Source: Methylobrevis albus
Lineage (GTDB): Bacteria; Pseudomonadota; Alphaproteobacteria; Rhizobiales; Pleomorphomonadaceae
Assembly (NCBI RefSeq): GCF_015904235.1
Contig: NZ_JADZLT010000043.1
Coordinates: forward strand, 62,001-126,000
Direction of reading: 5' to 3'
Length of the DNA: 64,000 nt
Shown: positions 1 through 8,078 of the stretch, one piece after another
How positions within the stretch are numbered: the stretch's first letter is position 1
Layout of the letters: each line of letters begins with the position of its first letter
Notes under the pieces: generated by a model
Seen by the model: the letters and a program-made list of their open reading frames with translations, nothing else
Database searches by the model: none
What the model was told of the DNA's origin: nothing
Program-made: the position numbers and the translations under genes

Positions 1-596
1 CGGTGCTGCGGTGCGATCGCCCGCAGCCGGGCGAGGCCGAGGCTGAGCAGGTCGCCGCGTTTCGAGGTGACGAGGGCGTGCAACTCGTCGAGGATCACCG
101 TGTCGAGGTCGGAAAAGAAGCGCTCGGCGTCGGGCTGCGCGATCAGGAGAGCGAGTTGCTCGGGCGTCGTCAGCAGGATGTCGGGCGGTTTCAGCTTCTG
201 GCGCTGGCGCTTGTGCGCCGGCGTGTCGCCGGTGCGCGTCTCGACGGTAACGGGGAGTTTCATCTCGGCGACCGGGGCGTCGAGATTGCGCGCGATGTCG
301 ACCGCGAGCGCCTTCAGCGGCGAGATGTAGAGCGTGTGGATGCCGCGGGAGGCGCTGCCGGGCGGCACCTTGCCGCGCGCGGCGAGCGCGACGAGGCTCG
401 GCAGGAAGCCGGCGAGGGTCTTGCCGGCGCCGGTCGGCGCGATCAGCAGCGCCGACCGCCGGGCATTGCCCTTCGCCAGCAGCTCCAGCTGATGCGGCCG
501 CGGCGCCCAGCCGCGCCGGGCGAACCAGGCAGCGAAGGCGGGCGGCAGCAGGTCCGCGGGTGCAGTGGGCGCTTTGTCGGCGAGTTGGGTCAGCAT
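1..596 (-). CDS. ligase-associated DEXH-box DNA helicase (Lhr-like), 3' end outside window
   Basis: Only the first 198 codons are present; the gene runs off the left edge. The translation shows superfamily 2 helicase motifs in order: a Q-motif-like stretch 'WAPRPHQLELL', Walker A 'APTGAGKT' near residue 53, motif Ia 'SPLKALA' near residue 92, a TTPE segment, and motif II 'DELH' near residue 168. This order fits the Lhr-like helicases that sit beside an ATP-dependent DNA ligase and a metallo-hydrolase and are thought to act in DNA repair. That partner operon would lie to the left, unseen. The ATG at 596 is the first in frame and is followed directly by family-like sequence. The helicase family is secure; the ligase link is family knowledge. 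Confidence 0.85.
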   Translation of the reverse strand, partial: MLTQLADKAPTAPADLLPPAFAAWFARRGWAPRPHQLELLAKGNARRSALLIAPTGAGKTLAGFLPSLVALAARGKVPPGSASRGIHTLYISPLKALAVDIARNLDAPVAEMKLPVTVETRTGDTPAHKRQRQKLKPPDILLTTPEQLALLIAQPDAERFFSDLDTVILDELHALVTSKRGDLLSLGLARLRAIAPQH

Positions 597-709
597 TGCG
601 GAGAACATAATATGTACGAGGGCCATTCCGCCAGCCGCTCGCCGCGGATCAGACGACGGTCGATTCGGCCGGCAGGGCGCGGGCGCCTGCTGGAGGCCCG
701 TCCGCCGGC

Positions 710-1102
710 TCAGTCCTCGGTGCGGCCCTCGGATGTCCTGTCGCGCTCATAGCGGTGCTTCACCGGAAACGGCGGCAACCAGGCTTCGCGGCGGATCGTC
801 CAGAGTTCGTAGGTCGGCTGCAACTGGTCCGGCGCGTCGAGCGCCCCGAGGCTGACCTCGGTCTCGTCACCACTGCGCGCAAACACCGGAGAGCCGCACG
901 CCGGACAGGAGAACCGGCCGGCATGGCCGCGCGTCAGGCCCTCCACCGTCACCGCGTCTTCCGGGAAGATCGCCGCCGCGTTGAACAAGGCGCCGTGCTG
1001 CTTGCGACAGTCGAGGCAGTGGCAGATCCCGACCCGGTACGGCCGCCCCGTCGCCACGATCCGCAACTGGCCGCACCGGCACCCACCGGTGAAGATATCC
1101 AT
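710..1102 (-). CDS. GFA (glutathione-dependent formaldehyde-activating)/CENP-V family protein
   Basis: A 130-residue protein with the Mss4-like zinc fold of the GFA family: 'GGCRCGQLR' near the N-terminus, 'ICHCLDCRKQHGA' in the middle and 'CPACGSPVFA' further on, which supply the cysteines of the two zinc sites. The family is named for glutathione-dependent formaldehyde activation, but most members have no shown substrate, so a precise reaction cannot be given. The ATG at 1102 is preceded by GGAGA with a 7-base gap. The open frame extends further upstream but without family-like sequence. The gene lies 113 bases upstream of the helicase start on the same strand and points away from soxB. Confidence 0.85.
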   Translation of the reverse strand: MDIFTGGCRCGQLRIVATGRPYRVGICHCLDCRKQHGALFNAAAIFPEDAVTVEGLTRGHAGRFSCPACGSPVFARSGDETEVSLGALDAPDQLQPTYELWTIRREAWLPPFPVKHRYERDRTSEGRTED

Positions 1103-1368
1103 GTCATCGTCTCCAATCTCGCTGCCCGCCGCCGTCGTCGGGCGAGGCTCCGCAACCCAACAGCGTCGGCCGGCCGATGATCCATGCGTCGCGCCTGATC
1201 CCTTCGCGCCGGGTCCATGCCGCCGGTGCCGCCCGACGGTCCGGCCCAGCCGTGTCGTAAACATACAACCCTGCCGCCGAAAAGCTGCGTGCGTCGGGGG
1301 CGGGGGGGTGCGACCATCGCTCGAGGCTGCCCTCGGGGCGGAGAAAGCGGCGAGGGACCGGGACGGCG

Positions 1369-2625
1369 ATGCAGAAATTCTCAGGCCTCGCGCTCCTGAA
1401 GCGGGCGCTCGGCGGACACCAGGGCTGGCAGCCGCAGTGGCGCTCGCCGGAGCCGAAAGCCGCCTACGACGTCGTCATCATCGGCGCCGGCGGCCACGGC
1501 CTCGCCACCGCCTATTACCTCGCGACGGTGCACGGCATCACCAACGTCGCGGTGCTGGAAAAGGGCTGGCTCGGCGGCGGCAACACCGGCCGCAACACCA
1601 CCATCGTCCGCTCCAACTACCTGTTCGACGAGAGCGCCGGGCTCTACGACCACGCGGTCAAGCTCTGGGAAGGCCTCTCCCAGGAGCTCAACTACAACGT
1701 CATGTTCTCCCAGCGCGGCGTGCTGATGCTGGCGCACAACATCCACGACGTGCAGAGCTTCAAGCGCCACGTCCACGCCAACCGGCTGAACGGCGTCGAC
1801 AACGAGTGGCTCACGGCGGAAGAGTGCAAGGACTTCTGCCCGCCGCTCAACATCGACGCGGCGACGATGCGCTATCCGGTGCTCGGCGGCGCGCTGCAGC
1901 GCCGCGGCGGGACCGCCCGTCACGATGCCGTCGCCTGGGGCTATGCTCGCGGCGCCGACGCCCGCGGCGTCGACATCATCCAGAATTGCGCCGTCACCGG
2001 CATCCGCCGCGGCCCGGACGGCGCCGTTACCGGCGTCGAGACCACGAAGGGCTTCATCGGCGCAAAGAAGATCGGCGTCGTCGCGGCCGGCAACACCTCG
2101 GTGGTGATGCAGATGGCCGGCCTCCGGATGCCGCTCGAGAGCTACCCGCTGCAGGCGCTGGTGTCGGAACCGATCAAGCCGATCTTCCCCTGCGTGGTGA
2201 TGTCGAACACCATCCACGCCTACATCTCGCAGTCCGACAAGGGCGAGCTCGTCATCGGCGCCGGCACCGACGCCTATACGTCCTACAGCCAGCGCGGCGG
2301 CCTGCACATCACCACCCATACGCTCGACGCGATCTGCGAGCTGTTCCCGATGTTCCGCCGCATGCGCATGCTGCGCAACTGGGGCGGCATCGTCGATGTC
2401 ACGCCGGACCGCTCGCCGATCATTGCGAAGACCGCGGCGCCCGGCCTCTACGTCAACTGCGGCTGGGGCACCGGCGGCTTCAAGGCGACGCCGGGCTCGG
2501 GCCACGTCTTCGCGCACACGATCGCCACCGACGCGCCGCACCCGATCAACGCCCCCTTCACCATCGAGCGCTTCCGCGACGGCTTCCTCATCGACGAGGC
2601 CGCCGCCGCGGCCGTCGCGCACTGA
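1369..2625 (+). CDS. soxB: sarcosine oxidase subunit beta
   Basis: Beta subunit (418 residues) of heterotetrameric sarcosine oxidase, which demethylates sarcosine to glycine and passes the one-carbon unit to tetrahydrofolate. An FAD Rossmann motif '[19 protein letters not shown]' lies near residues 34-52. '[13 protein letters not shown]' contains His185, which I align with the histidine that covalently holds FMN in this family. '[16 protein letters not shown]' near the C-terminus is the usual glycine-rich FAD contact. GAGGGA lies about 11 bases before the ATG. It is the first gene of soxB-soxD-soxA-soxG; soxD begins 12 bases after the stop. No regulator or glyA/purU neighbour accompanies the operon here. 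Confidence 0.96.
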   Translation: MQKFSGLALLKRALGGHQGWQPQWRSPEPKAAYDVVIIGAGGHGLATAYYLATVHGITNVAVLEKGWLGGGNTGRNTTIVRSNYLFDESAGLYDHAVKLWEGLSQELNYNVMFSQRGVLMLAHNIHDVQSFKRHVHANRLNGVDNEWLTAEECKDFCPPLNIDAATMRYPVLGGALQRRGGTARHDAVAWGYARGADARGVDIIQNCAVTGIRRGPDGAVTGVETTKGFIGAKKIGVVAAGNTSVVMQMAGLRMPLESYPLQALVSEPIKPIFPCVVMSNTIHAYISQSDKGELVIGAGTDAYTSYSQRGGLHITTHTLDAICELFPMFRRMRMLRNWGGIVDVTPDRSPIIAKTAAPGLYVNCGWGTGGFKATPGSGHVFAHTIATDAPHPINAPFTIERFRDGFLIDEAAAAAVAH

Positions 2626-2637
2626 GGCGAGGGTCCC

Positions 2638-2943
2638 ATGCTGATCATCACCTGTCCCCATTGCGGCCCGCGCCCGGAACTCGAATTCCGCTACGGCGGC
2701 GAGGCGCACATCGCGCGCCCGGCCGATCCCTCCACCCTCACCGACGAGGAATGGGGCGCCTTCCTCTACCAGCGCGCCAACCCCCGCGGGCTGCACGCCG
2801 AGCGCTGGCGGCACGTCGCCGGCTGCGGCCGCTTCTTCAACGCGCTGCGCGACACGCAGAGCGATTTCTTCGCGGCGACCTACCCCGCGGGCACGCCGCG
2901 GCCGGACACGGACGCCTCGGGCGTCAAGGAGAGCGGACGATGA
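2638..2943 (+). CDS. soxD: sarcosine oxidase subunit delta
   Basis: Small zinc-binding subunit (101 residues) of heterotetrameric sarcosine oxidase. 'CPHCGPR' at residues 6-12 gives two zinc-ligand cysteines and 'HVAGCGRFFNALRD' supplies later ligands. 'EFRYGGEAHIARP' and 'YQRANPRG' are typical of SoxD. The subunit has a structural role in the complex. It is coupled to both neighbours: 12 bases after soxB, and its stop codon overlaps the soxA start as ATGA. The length matches the family. Confidence 0.95.
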   Translation: MLIITCPHCGPRPELEFRYGGEAHIARPADPSTLTDEEWGAFLYQRANPRGLHAERWRHVAGCGRFFNALRDTQSDFFAATYPAGTPRPDTDASGVKESGR

Positions 2944-5900
2944 GCGGCGGGTTCCGACTGGCCGCCGGCGGCCGCATCGACCGCAGCCGGCCGCTGCGCT
3001 TCACCTTCGACGGGCGCTCGTTCCGCGGCTTTGCCGGCGACACGCTCGCCTCGGCGCTGATCGCCGAGGGCGTCCACCTCGTCGGCCGCTCGTTCAAGTA
3101 CCACCGCCCGCGCGGCATCGTCTCGGCGGGTGCCGACGAGCCGAACGCCCTCGTCGGCGTCGGCGCGGACGAGGCGCACTACACGCCGAACCTCCGCGCC
3201 ACCCAGGTCGAGCTGCACGACGGCCTCGTCGCCGAGAGCCAGAACCGCTGGCCCTCGCTGTCGTTCGACGTCGGCGCGGTCAACGACCTCGCCGCGCCGC
3301 TGCTCCCGGCCGGCTTCTACTACAAGACCTTCATGTGGCCGCAGCGCGCCTGGACGTCGTTCTACGAGCCGAAGATCCGCGCCGCCGCCGGCCTCGGCCG
3401 CGCGCCGGGCGCAGCCGACGCCGACCGCTACACCCAGCATTTCGCTCATTGCGAGGTGCTGGTGATCGGCTCGGGCCCGGCGGGCCTTGCCGCGGCGCTC
3501 GCCGCCGCCGAGACCGGCGTCCGCGTCATCCTCTGCGACGAACAGCCGGAATTCGGCGGCTCGCTGCTCGCCGAGCGCGAGGCGGTGATCGACGGACTGC
3601 CGGCGGCCGACTGGGCCGCCGCGGCGGTCGCGGAGCTCGAAACGCGCGACAACGTCACCCTGCTCACCCGCACCACCGCCTTCGGCTATTTCCCGCACAA
3701 CCTGATCGGCCTCGCCGAGCGCGTCACCGACCACCTCGGTGTCCGCGATCCGCGCCTGCCGCGCGAGCGGCTCTGGCAGGTGCGCGCCGCCGAAGTGGTG
3801 ATCGCGGCGGGCGCCATCGAGCGCCCCATCGTGTTCCCCGAGAACGACCGCCCCGGCGTCATGCTGGCGGACGCGGCCCGCACCTATTCCAACCGCTATG
3901 CGGCAAAGCCCGGTGAGCGCGCCGTCGTGTTCACCGCCGGCGACGCCGGCTACCGCGCGGCGCTCGACCTCGCCGCTGCCGGCGTCACCATCGCGGCGAT
4001 CGCCGACCTGCGCCCCGCGGCGACCGGCGCCCTGCCGGCCCGCGCCCGCGCCGCCGGCATCGACGTGCGCACGGCCACCACCGTCACCGGCACCCGCGGC
4101 CGGCTGCGCGTCAGCCAGGCGCATCTCGCAGCGATCAAGCCGGACGGCAGCGTCGGGGCCGCCGAGGCGGTCCCCTGCGACCTCGTGCTGATGGCCGGCG
4201 GTGCGACGCCCTCGGTGCACCTCTTCTCGCAGTCGCGCGGCAAGCTCGGCTGGAACGAGGCGCTGAAGGCCTATGTCCCGGAAAGCTCGGTGGAGCGCGA
4301 GCGCTCCGCCGGCGCCTGCCGCGGCGTCTACGAGCTCGGCGCCGTGCTTGCCGACGGCTACGACAAGGGCAGCGCCGCGGCGAAGGCCGCCGGTGCCACC
4401 ACCGCCGCCGCCAGCCGCAGCTTTGCGGCCAAGGCGCTCGACGCCGGCAGCGACGGCTTCATCGGCGCCGCGCCGCACGGCCGCAACCCGGCCTTCGCAA
4501 AAGCCTTCGTCGACTGGCAGAACGACGTCACGGCGAAGGACATCAAGCTCGCGACCCGCGAGGGCTTCCGCTCGATCGAGCACATCAAGCGCTACACCAC
4601 CACCGGCATGGCGACGGACCAGGGCAAGACGTCGAACATGAACGCGCTCGGCATCGTCTCCGACGCGCTGAAGACGCCGGTGACGGCGATCGGCCTCACC
4701 ACCTTCCGCATGCCCTATACGCCGACCACCTTCGGCATCTTCGCCGGCCACTCGCGCGGGGCGCTGTTCGATCCCGTGCGCACCACGCCGATCCACGGCT
4801 GGGCGGCGGAGCAGGGCGCCGCCTTCGAGGACGTCAGCCTCTGGAAGCGGGCGCACTATTTCCCGCATGCCGGTGAGGACATGCACGCCGCCGTCGCGCG
4901 CGAGTGCCTCGCCGTGCGCCGCTCGGTCGGCATCTTCGACGCCTCGACGCTGGGCAAGATCGAGGTGGTCGGCCCGGATGCGGCCGAGTTCATGAACCGC
5001 ATGTACACCAACGCCTGGGCCAAGCTCGGCGTCGGCCGGCTGCGCTACGGCGTCATGCTGCGCGAGGACGGCTTCGTCACCGACGACGGCGTCGTCGGCC
5101 GCCTCGCCGAGGACCGCTTCCACGTCACCACCACCACCGGCGGCGCCCCGCGCGTCCTCCAGATGATGGAGGACTACCTGCAGACCGAGTGGCCTGACCT
5201 CGACGTCTGGCTGACCTCGACCACCGAGCAGTGGGCGGTGATCGCCGTGCAGGGGCCGAACGCCCGCAAGGTGCTGGAGCCGCTGGTCGAGGGCATCGAT
5301 CTTTCGCCCGCCGCCCTGCCGCACATGAGCGCCGCCACCGGCACCATCTGCGGCGTGCCGACCCGGCTCTTCCGCGTTTCCTTCACCGGCGAGCTCGGCT
5401 TCGAGGTCAACGTGCCGGCCGACCTTGGCCGAGTGGTCTGGGAGGCGATTTTTGCCGCCGGCGCGCCCTACGGCATCACGCCCTACGGCACCGAGACCAT
5501 GCACGTGCTGCGCGCCGAAAAGGGCTACATCATCGTCGGCCAGGAAACCGACGGCACCGCGACGCCGGACGACGTCGGCCTCGGCTGGGCCGTCGGCAAG
5601 GCGAAGAAGGATTTCGTCGGCAAGCGCTCGCTGGCGCGCGCCTCGATGTCGGCGCCGGGCCGCAAGCAGCTCGTCGGTCTGCTGACGCAGGATCCGCAGG
5701 TGGTGCTGGAGGAAGGCGCCCAGATCGTCGCCGATCCGGCCGCGCCCGTGCCGATGCCGATGGTCGGCCACGTCACCTCGTCCTACGCCAGTGCCGTGGT
5801 CGGCCGCTCGATCGCGCTCGCCATGGTCAAGGGCGGCCGGGCGCGGATCGGCGAGACGCTCTACGTGCCGATGCCGGGCGGCACCATTCCCGTCACCGTG

Positions 5901-5948
5901 ACCGAACCGGTCTTCTACGATCCGAAGGGAGAGCGCCTCGATGGCTGA
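2940..5948 (+). CDS. soxA: sarcosine oxidase subunit alpha
   Basis: Alpha subunit (1002 residues). The N-terminal ~100 residues form a ferredoxin-like domain ('FTFDGRSFRGFAGDTLASAL', 'GRSFKYHRPRG'). A dinucleotide-binding motif 'VLVIGSGPAGLAAAL' near residue 172 opens the NAD+ domain. 'KRYTTTGMATDQGKTSN' near 550 and 'MPYTPTTFG' follow. From about residue 630 to the end is a GcvT-like aminomethyltransferase domain that binds folate ('FDASTLGKIEVVGPDAAEFMNRMYTN'). The start ATG overlaps the soxD stop, and the last codons overlap soxG by 8 bases. A long open frame on the opposite strand is a GC-rich shadow. Confidence 0.97.
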   Translation: MSGGFRLAAGGRIDRSRPLRFTFDGRSFRGFAGDTLASALIAEGVHLVGRSFKYHRPRGIVSAGADEPNALVGVGADEAHYTPNLRATQVELHDGLVAESQNRWPSLSFDVGAVNDLAAPLLPAGFYYKTFMWPQRAWTSFYEPKIRAAAGLGRAPGAADADRYTQHFAHCEVLVIGSGPAGLAAALAAAETGVRVILCDEQPEFGGSLLAEREAVIDGLPAADWAAAAVAELETRDNVTLLTRTTAFGYFPHNLIGLAERVTDHLGVRDPRLPRERLWQVRAAEVVIAAGAIERPIVFPENDRPGVMLADAARTYSNRYAAKPGERAVVFTAGDAGYRAALDLAAAGVTIAAIADLRPAATGALPARARAAGIDVRTATTVTGTRGRLRVSQAHLAAIKPDGSVGAAEAVPCDLVLMAGGATPSVHLFSQSRGKLGWNEALKAYVPESSVERERSAGACRGVYELGAVLADGYDKGSAAAKAAGATTAAASRSFAAKALDAGSDGFIGAAPHGRNPAFAKAFVDWQNDVTAKDIKLATREGFRSIEHIKRYTTTGMATDQGKTSNMNALGIVSDALKTPVTAIGLTTFRMPYTPTTFGIFAGHSRGALFDPVRTTPIHGWAAEQGAAFEDVSLWKRAHYFPHAGEDMHAAVARECLAVRRSVGIFDASTLGKIEVVGPDAAEFMNRMYTNAWAKLGVGRLRYGVMLREDGFVTDDGVVGRLAEDRFHVTTTTGGAPRVLQMMEDYLQTEWPDLDVWLTSTTEQWAVIAVQGPNARKVLEPLVEGIDLSPAALPHMSAATGTICGVPTRLFRVSFTGELGFEVNVPADLGRVVWEAIFAAGAPYGITPYGTETMHVLRAEKGYIIVGQETDGTATPDDVGLGWAVGKAKKDFVGKRSLARASMSAPGRKQLVGLLTQDPQVVLEEGAQIVADPAAPVPMPMVGHVTSSYASAVVGRSIALAMVKGGRARIGETLYVPMPGGTIPVTVTEPVFYDPKGERLDG

Positions 5949-6510
5949 CCTCAGCGCAAGCCGGGCGAGCGCGGTCGCCTCCCATGTCGCGGCGGCGCCG
6001 AAGGTGGCGGTTGCCGACCTCGGCGCGCTGCCGCCGCGCACCCGCTTCGTGTTCCGCGGCCGCGAGGCGGCGATCACTGCGGCCGGGCCCGCCTTCGGCG
6101 TCGCCCTGCCGCGCGAGGCCTGCCGCTTTGCCGAGGCCGGCGATCGCCGGGTACTCTGGCTCGGTCCCGACGAATGGCTGCTGACGGCGCCCGAGGGCGC
6201 CGGGGCGGCGATCGTGGCGGACCTTGCCGCGGCGCTCGCCGGCCTGCCGCACAGCCTCGTCGACGTCTCGCACCGCAGCCTCGGCATCGCCGTCAGCGGC
6301 GCCATGGCGGCGCGGGTGATCAACAACGGCTGCCCGCTCGACCTCGGCCTCGAGGCCTTTCCGGTCGGCATGGCGACGCGCACCGTGTTCGGCAAGGCCG
6401 AGATCGTGCTCGTGCGCACCGCCGAGATGCGATTCGAAATCGACGTCTGGCGGTCGTTCGCCGATTACGTCTGGCGGTTTCTCGAAGAGGCCCGGCGCGA
6501 GTTCGCCTGA
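5941..6510 (+). CDS. soxG: sarcosine oxidase subunit gamma
   Basis: Gamma subunit (189 residues), the smaller GcvT-like partner that completes the SoxBDAG heterotetramer and packs against the alpha subunit. 'RRVLWLGPDEWLL' and 'LVDVSHRSLGIAVSGAMAARVINNGCPLDL' are characteristic of SoxG. The start overlaps the end of soxA by 8 bases, so translation is probably coupled. A strong hairpin terminator 45 bases after the stop closes the operon. Confidence 0.95.
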   Translation: MADLSASRASAVASHVAAAPKVAVADLGALPPRTRFVFRGREAAITAAGPAFGVALPREACRFAEAGDRRVLWLGPDEWLLTAPEGAGAAIVADLAAALAGLPHSLVDVSHRSLGIAVSGAMAARVINNGCPLDLGLEAFPVGMATRTVFGKAEIVLVRTAEMRFEIDVWRSFADYVWRFLEEARREFA

Positions 6511-6554
6511 TCGCCGCAACCGGGCGGTACAACCACACGCTGTTACGTTCCATG

Positions 6555-6580
6555 AAAAGCGCCGGGTTTCCGGCGCTTTT
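6555..6580 (+). terminator. terminator of the sox operon
   Basis: A perfect 11-bp inverted repeat, AAAAGCGCCGG / CCGGCGCTTTT, with a GTTT loop and a closing T run, lies just after soxG. A close relative of this hairpin recurs 781 bases downstream at 7336-7357, in front of the second small-protein gene, so it is also the left edge of a duplicated unit. Confidence 0.85.
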
Positions 6581-6680
6581 CTGCGTTTAACGCATGGCTC
6601 CCGCTGCTGCATGGCGCGGAGCGCAAGGCCCCGCCGCCATTAACCTCTGTCGCATTTGCGTGAGAGTTTCGTGACGATCG

Positions 6681-6722
6681 ATCGCGTCTCCGCGATAAGT
6701 ACCTGATTTTCAATGATATAAA
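6681..6722 (+). promoter_or_regulatory. putative promoter of the first small secreted protein gene, with palindrome
   Basis: TGATATAAA at 6714-6722 is an extended -10 (TGN-TATAAA). Upstream, where a -35 would lie, is a perfect palindrome ATCGCG-TCTC-CGCGAT (6681-6696). The second copy of the duplicated unit keeps the extended -10 (TGATATAAG) but carries a different palindrome, TTCTCG...CGAGAA, in the same place. The promoter is inferred from sequence only. Confidence 0.5.
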
Positions 6723-6759
6723 CGTAGGGGGGCTTTCGCTGGCGGTCGGAGGGGACTAT

Positions 6760-6853
6760 CTCAAGGTCATCGGAGCGGCACACCGGCCCAGTTGGCCAGG
6801 CGCTTCCTCCCGGCCCGGCGAGTTCGCCGGACTGCAACCCGAGGAGATTTATC
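6760..6853 (+). promoter_or_regulatory. conserved structured leader, copy 1
   Basis: Roughly 90 bases before the ATG are nearly identical to those before the second copy (7540-7633). They include CCGGCG-AGTT-CGCCGG, a 6-bp hairpin about 20 bases before the ribosome-binding site GAGGAG, and a conserved CCGGCCC...GGCCAGG stretch. Conservation of a noncoding leader at about the level of the coding region suggests function, or a recent duplication. No known riboswitch is recognised. Confidence 0.4.
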
Positions 6854-7159
6854 ATGAACGTCAAGACCCTCATCGCCGCCGCAGCCCTGACGGCTTTCTC
6901 CACCGGCGCCTTCGCGGCCGGTGGCTATACCCCGGGCTACTCCACGTCGGACATTCTGCGCGCCCAGAAGGAAGCTCAGGCTTCGGCTTCGGGCACCGCG
7001 ATCGGCACGCATGGCCCCGCCACCACGATCCAGTCCTCGGACGTCTACACCCCGGGCTACTCGGCGAACGACCTGCTGCAGGCCGAGCGCACCAGCAGCC
7101 ACACGCTGTCCTACACCCAGGGTCAGCCGGGCACCGCGCTGATCGACGACCCGGCGTAA
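6854..7159 (+). CDS. small exported protein with YTPGYS repeats, copy 1 (unknown function)
   Basis: A 101-residue protein of no family I recognise. Residues 1-21 form a clear Sec signal peptide ending 'GAFA', so the mature protein is periplasmic or secreted, about 80 residues. It contains an internal repeat: 'GGYTPGYSTSDILRAQKEA' and 'DVYTPGYSANDLLQAERT', each an aromatic-Pro-Gly-Tyr-Ser motif followed by a short helix. There are no cysteines. The C-terminus 'GTALIDDPA' is identical in the neighbouring paralogue. GAGGAG precedes the ATG. The adjacent copy at 7634 is clearly homologous from signal peptide to stop. The repeated helix could suggest oligomerisation, but no function can be assigned. 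Confidence 0.85.
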   Translation: MNVKTLIAAAALTAFSTGAFAAGGYTPGYSTSDILRAQKEAQASASGTAIGTHGPATTIQSSDVYTPGYSANDLLQAERTSSHTLSYTQGQPGTALIDDPA

Positions 7160-7177
7160 TTGCCGCGGTTCTGGTCG

Positions 7178-7257
7178 GGCCGGGCATCGCTTCGGCGATG
7201 CCCGGCCGGCCGGTCACCGGCTTGAAAGAACAAGGCGCCGCGAGGCGCCTTTTTCTT
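7178..7257 (+). terminator. double hairpin terminator after copy 1
   Basis: Two hairpins follow the stop. The first is a perfect 13-bp stem (7178-7190 with 7195-7207) capped by a TTCG tetraloop closed by C-G, an unusually stable cap. The second, AAGGCGCC-GCGA-GGCGCCTT followed by TTTCTTT (7232-7257), is a classic intrinsic terminator. The second hairpin has a counterpart after copy 2. Confidence 0.85.
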
Positions 7258-7335
7258 TGCGCCAACGCGAGGGGGGGCGGCTCCGCCCGCTGGCGCGCAT
7301 TGCGCCTGCAATCCAGGATCGGGATGGTTTTCGAC

Positions 7336-7358
7336 AAGCGCCGGCAATCCGGCGCTTT
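7336..7358 (+). terminator. hairpin at left edge of the second duplicated unit
   Basis: AAGCGCCGG-CAAT-CCGGCGCTT resembles the sox terminator at 6555, including the flanks (TGCGTT...GCATGG downstream). No gene lies immediately upstream for it to terminate, so it is best read as a duplicated copy of the sox terminator. Confidence 0.6.
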
Positions 7359-7459
7359 ATTGCGTTCTGTGCATGGCGGCGCCACGCCGGGTCTCTGTTG
7401 GCGCAGGGCTGGGGCTTTTGCCACCCCATCGCGGGGCCGTGAGAATCATGTGACGAATA

Positions 7460-7633
7460 TTCTCGATATCGCGAGAAAGTCATGAATATCAATGATATAA
7501 GTGTATGAGGTCTTTTCCGGGGCCAAGGCCTCGCCCATCTCAGGTTCATCGGAGCGGCACACCGGCCCAAGCGGGCCAGGCGCTTTCTCCCGGCCCGGCG
7601 AAGTCGCCGGACTGCAACCCGAGGAGACTTGTC
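7460..7633 (+). promoter_or_regulatory. promoter and conserved leader, copy 2
   Basis: Extended -10 TGATATAAG at 7493-7501, a palindrome TTCTCG...CGAGAA at about 7460-7477 upstream of it, then a ~90-base leader nearly identical to copy 1, with the hairpin CCGGCG-AAGT-CGCCGG and GAGGAG before the ATG. The palindrome differs from that of copy 1, which may mean different regulation. Confidence 0.45.
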
Positions 7634-7945
7634 ATGACCATCAAGACCCTGATCGCCGCCGCCGCCCTGACGGCTCTTTCCACCAGCGCCTTCGCCGCGG
7701 GTGGCTATAACCCGGGCTACTCCACCTCCGACGTCCGCCTCGCCCAGAAGGAAGCCCAGGCCGTCGCCTCCGGCTCCGCCATCGGCACCCACGGCGTCGC
7801 CGTGATCGTCAACTCGGCCGACGTCTACACCCCCGGCTATTCGGCGAACGACCTGAAGCTGATCGAGCGTTCGGAGAAGAGCACCCACACGCTGCCCTAT
7901 ACCGAAGGCAAGCCGGGTACGGCCCTGATCGACGACCCGGCGTAA
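7634..7945 (+). CDS. small exported protein with YTPGYS repeats, copy 2 (unknown function)
   Basis: A 103-residue paralogue of the product of 6854-7159, with the same layout: signal peptide 'MTIKTLIAAAALTALSTSAFA', repeat one 'GGYNPGYSTSDVRLAQKEA', a linker, repeat two 'DVYTPGYSANDLKLIERS', and the C-terminus 'GTALIDDPA'. It differs mainly by a two-residue insertion and scattered conservative changes. The ATG at 7634 has GAGGAG upstream; longer in-frame starts would cover the conserved leader and are rejected. Start-to-start distance to copy 1 is 780 bases, equal to the hairpin spacing, so gene, promoter, leader and flanking hairpins were duplicated as one block. Function unknown. Confidence 0.85.
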   Translation: MTIKTLIAAAALTALSTSAFAAGGYNPGYSTSDVRLAQKEAQAVASGSAIGTHGVAVIVNSADVYTPGYSANDLKLIERSEKSTHTLPYTEGKPGTALIDDPA

Positions 7946-8020
7946 TGGCCGCGGCAGCTGGACCGGCGTGGCCCCTTAACCTGGGGGCTCCGCCGGCCGG
8001 TCGATCCCCGCTCGCAAAGA

Positions 8021-8044
8021 AAAAGGCGCCTCGCGGCGCCTTTT
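8021..8044. terminator. bidirectional terminator between small-protein copy 2 and cytochrome c
   Basis: AAAAGGCGCC-TCGC-GGCGCCTTTT is a symmetric 10-bp stem with A and T tracts on both sides. It lies between convergent genes (stops at 7945 and 8079) and can serve both strands. Confidence 0.85.
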
Positions 8045-8078
8045 CCTGTTTCAGGAGTGGAGGTCGGTCCGTTGGACC

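Noticed and set aside
2880-6419. An 1179-codon open frame antisense to soxA and soxG
   Set aside because: The sox genes on the plus strand have clear family motifs and tight overlaps. The antisense translation is Arg/Ala/Gly/Asp-rich with no domain, typical of GC-rich shadow frames.
7178-7207. A small RNA gene after the first small-protein gene, because of the stable TTCG-capped hairpin
   Set aside because: No separate promoter is visible. The hairpin follows the stop codon and is followed by a second terminator, so it is best read as 3'-end structure of the message.
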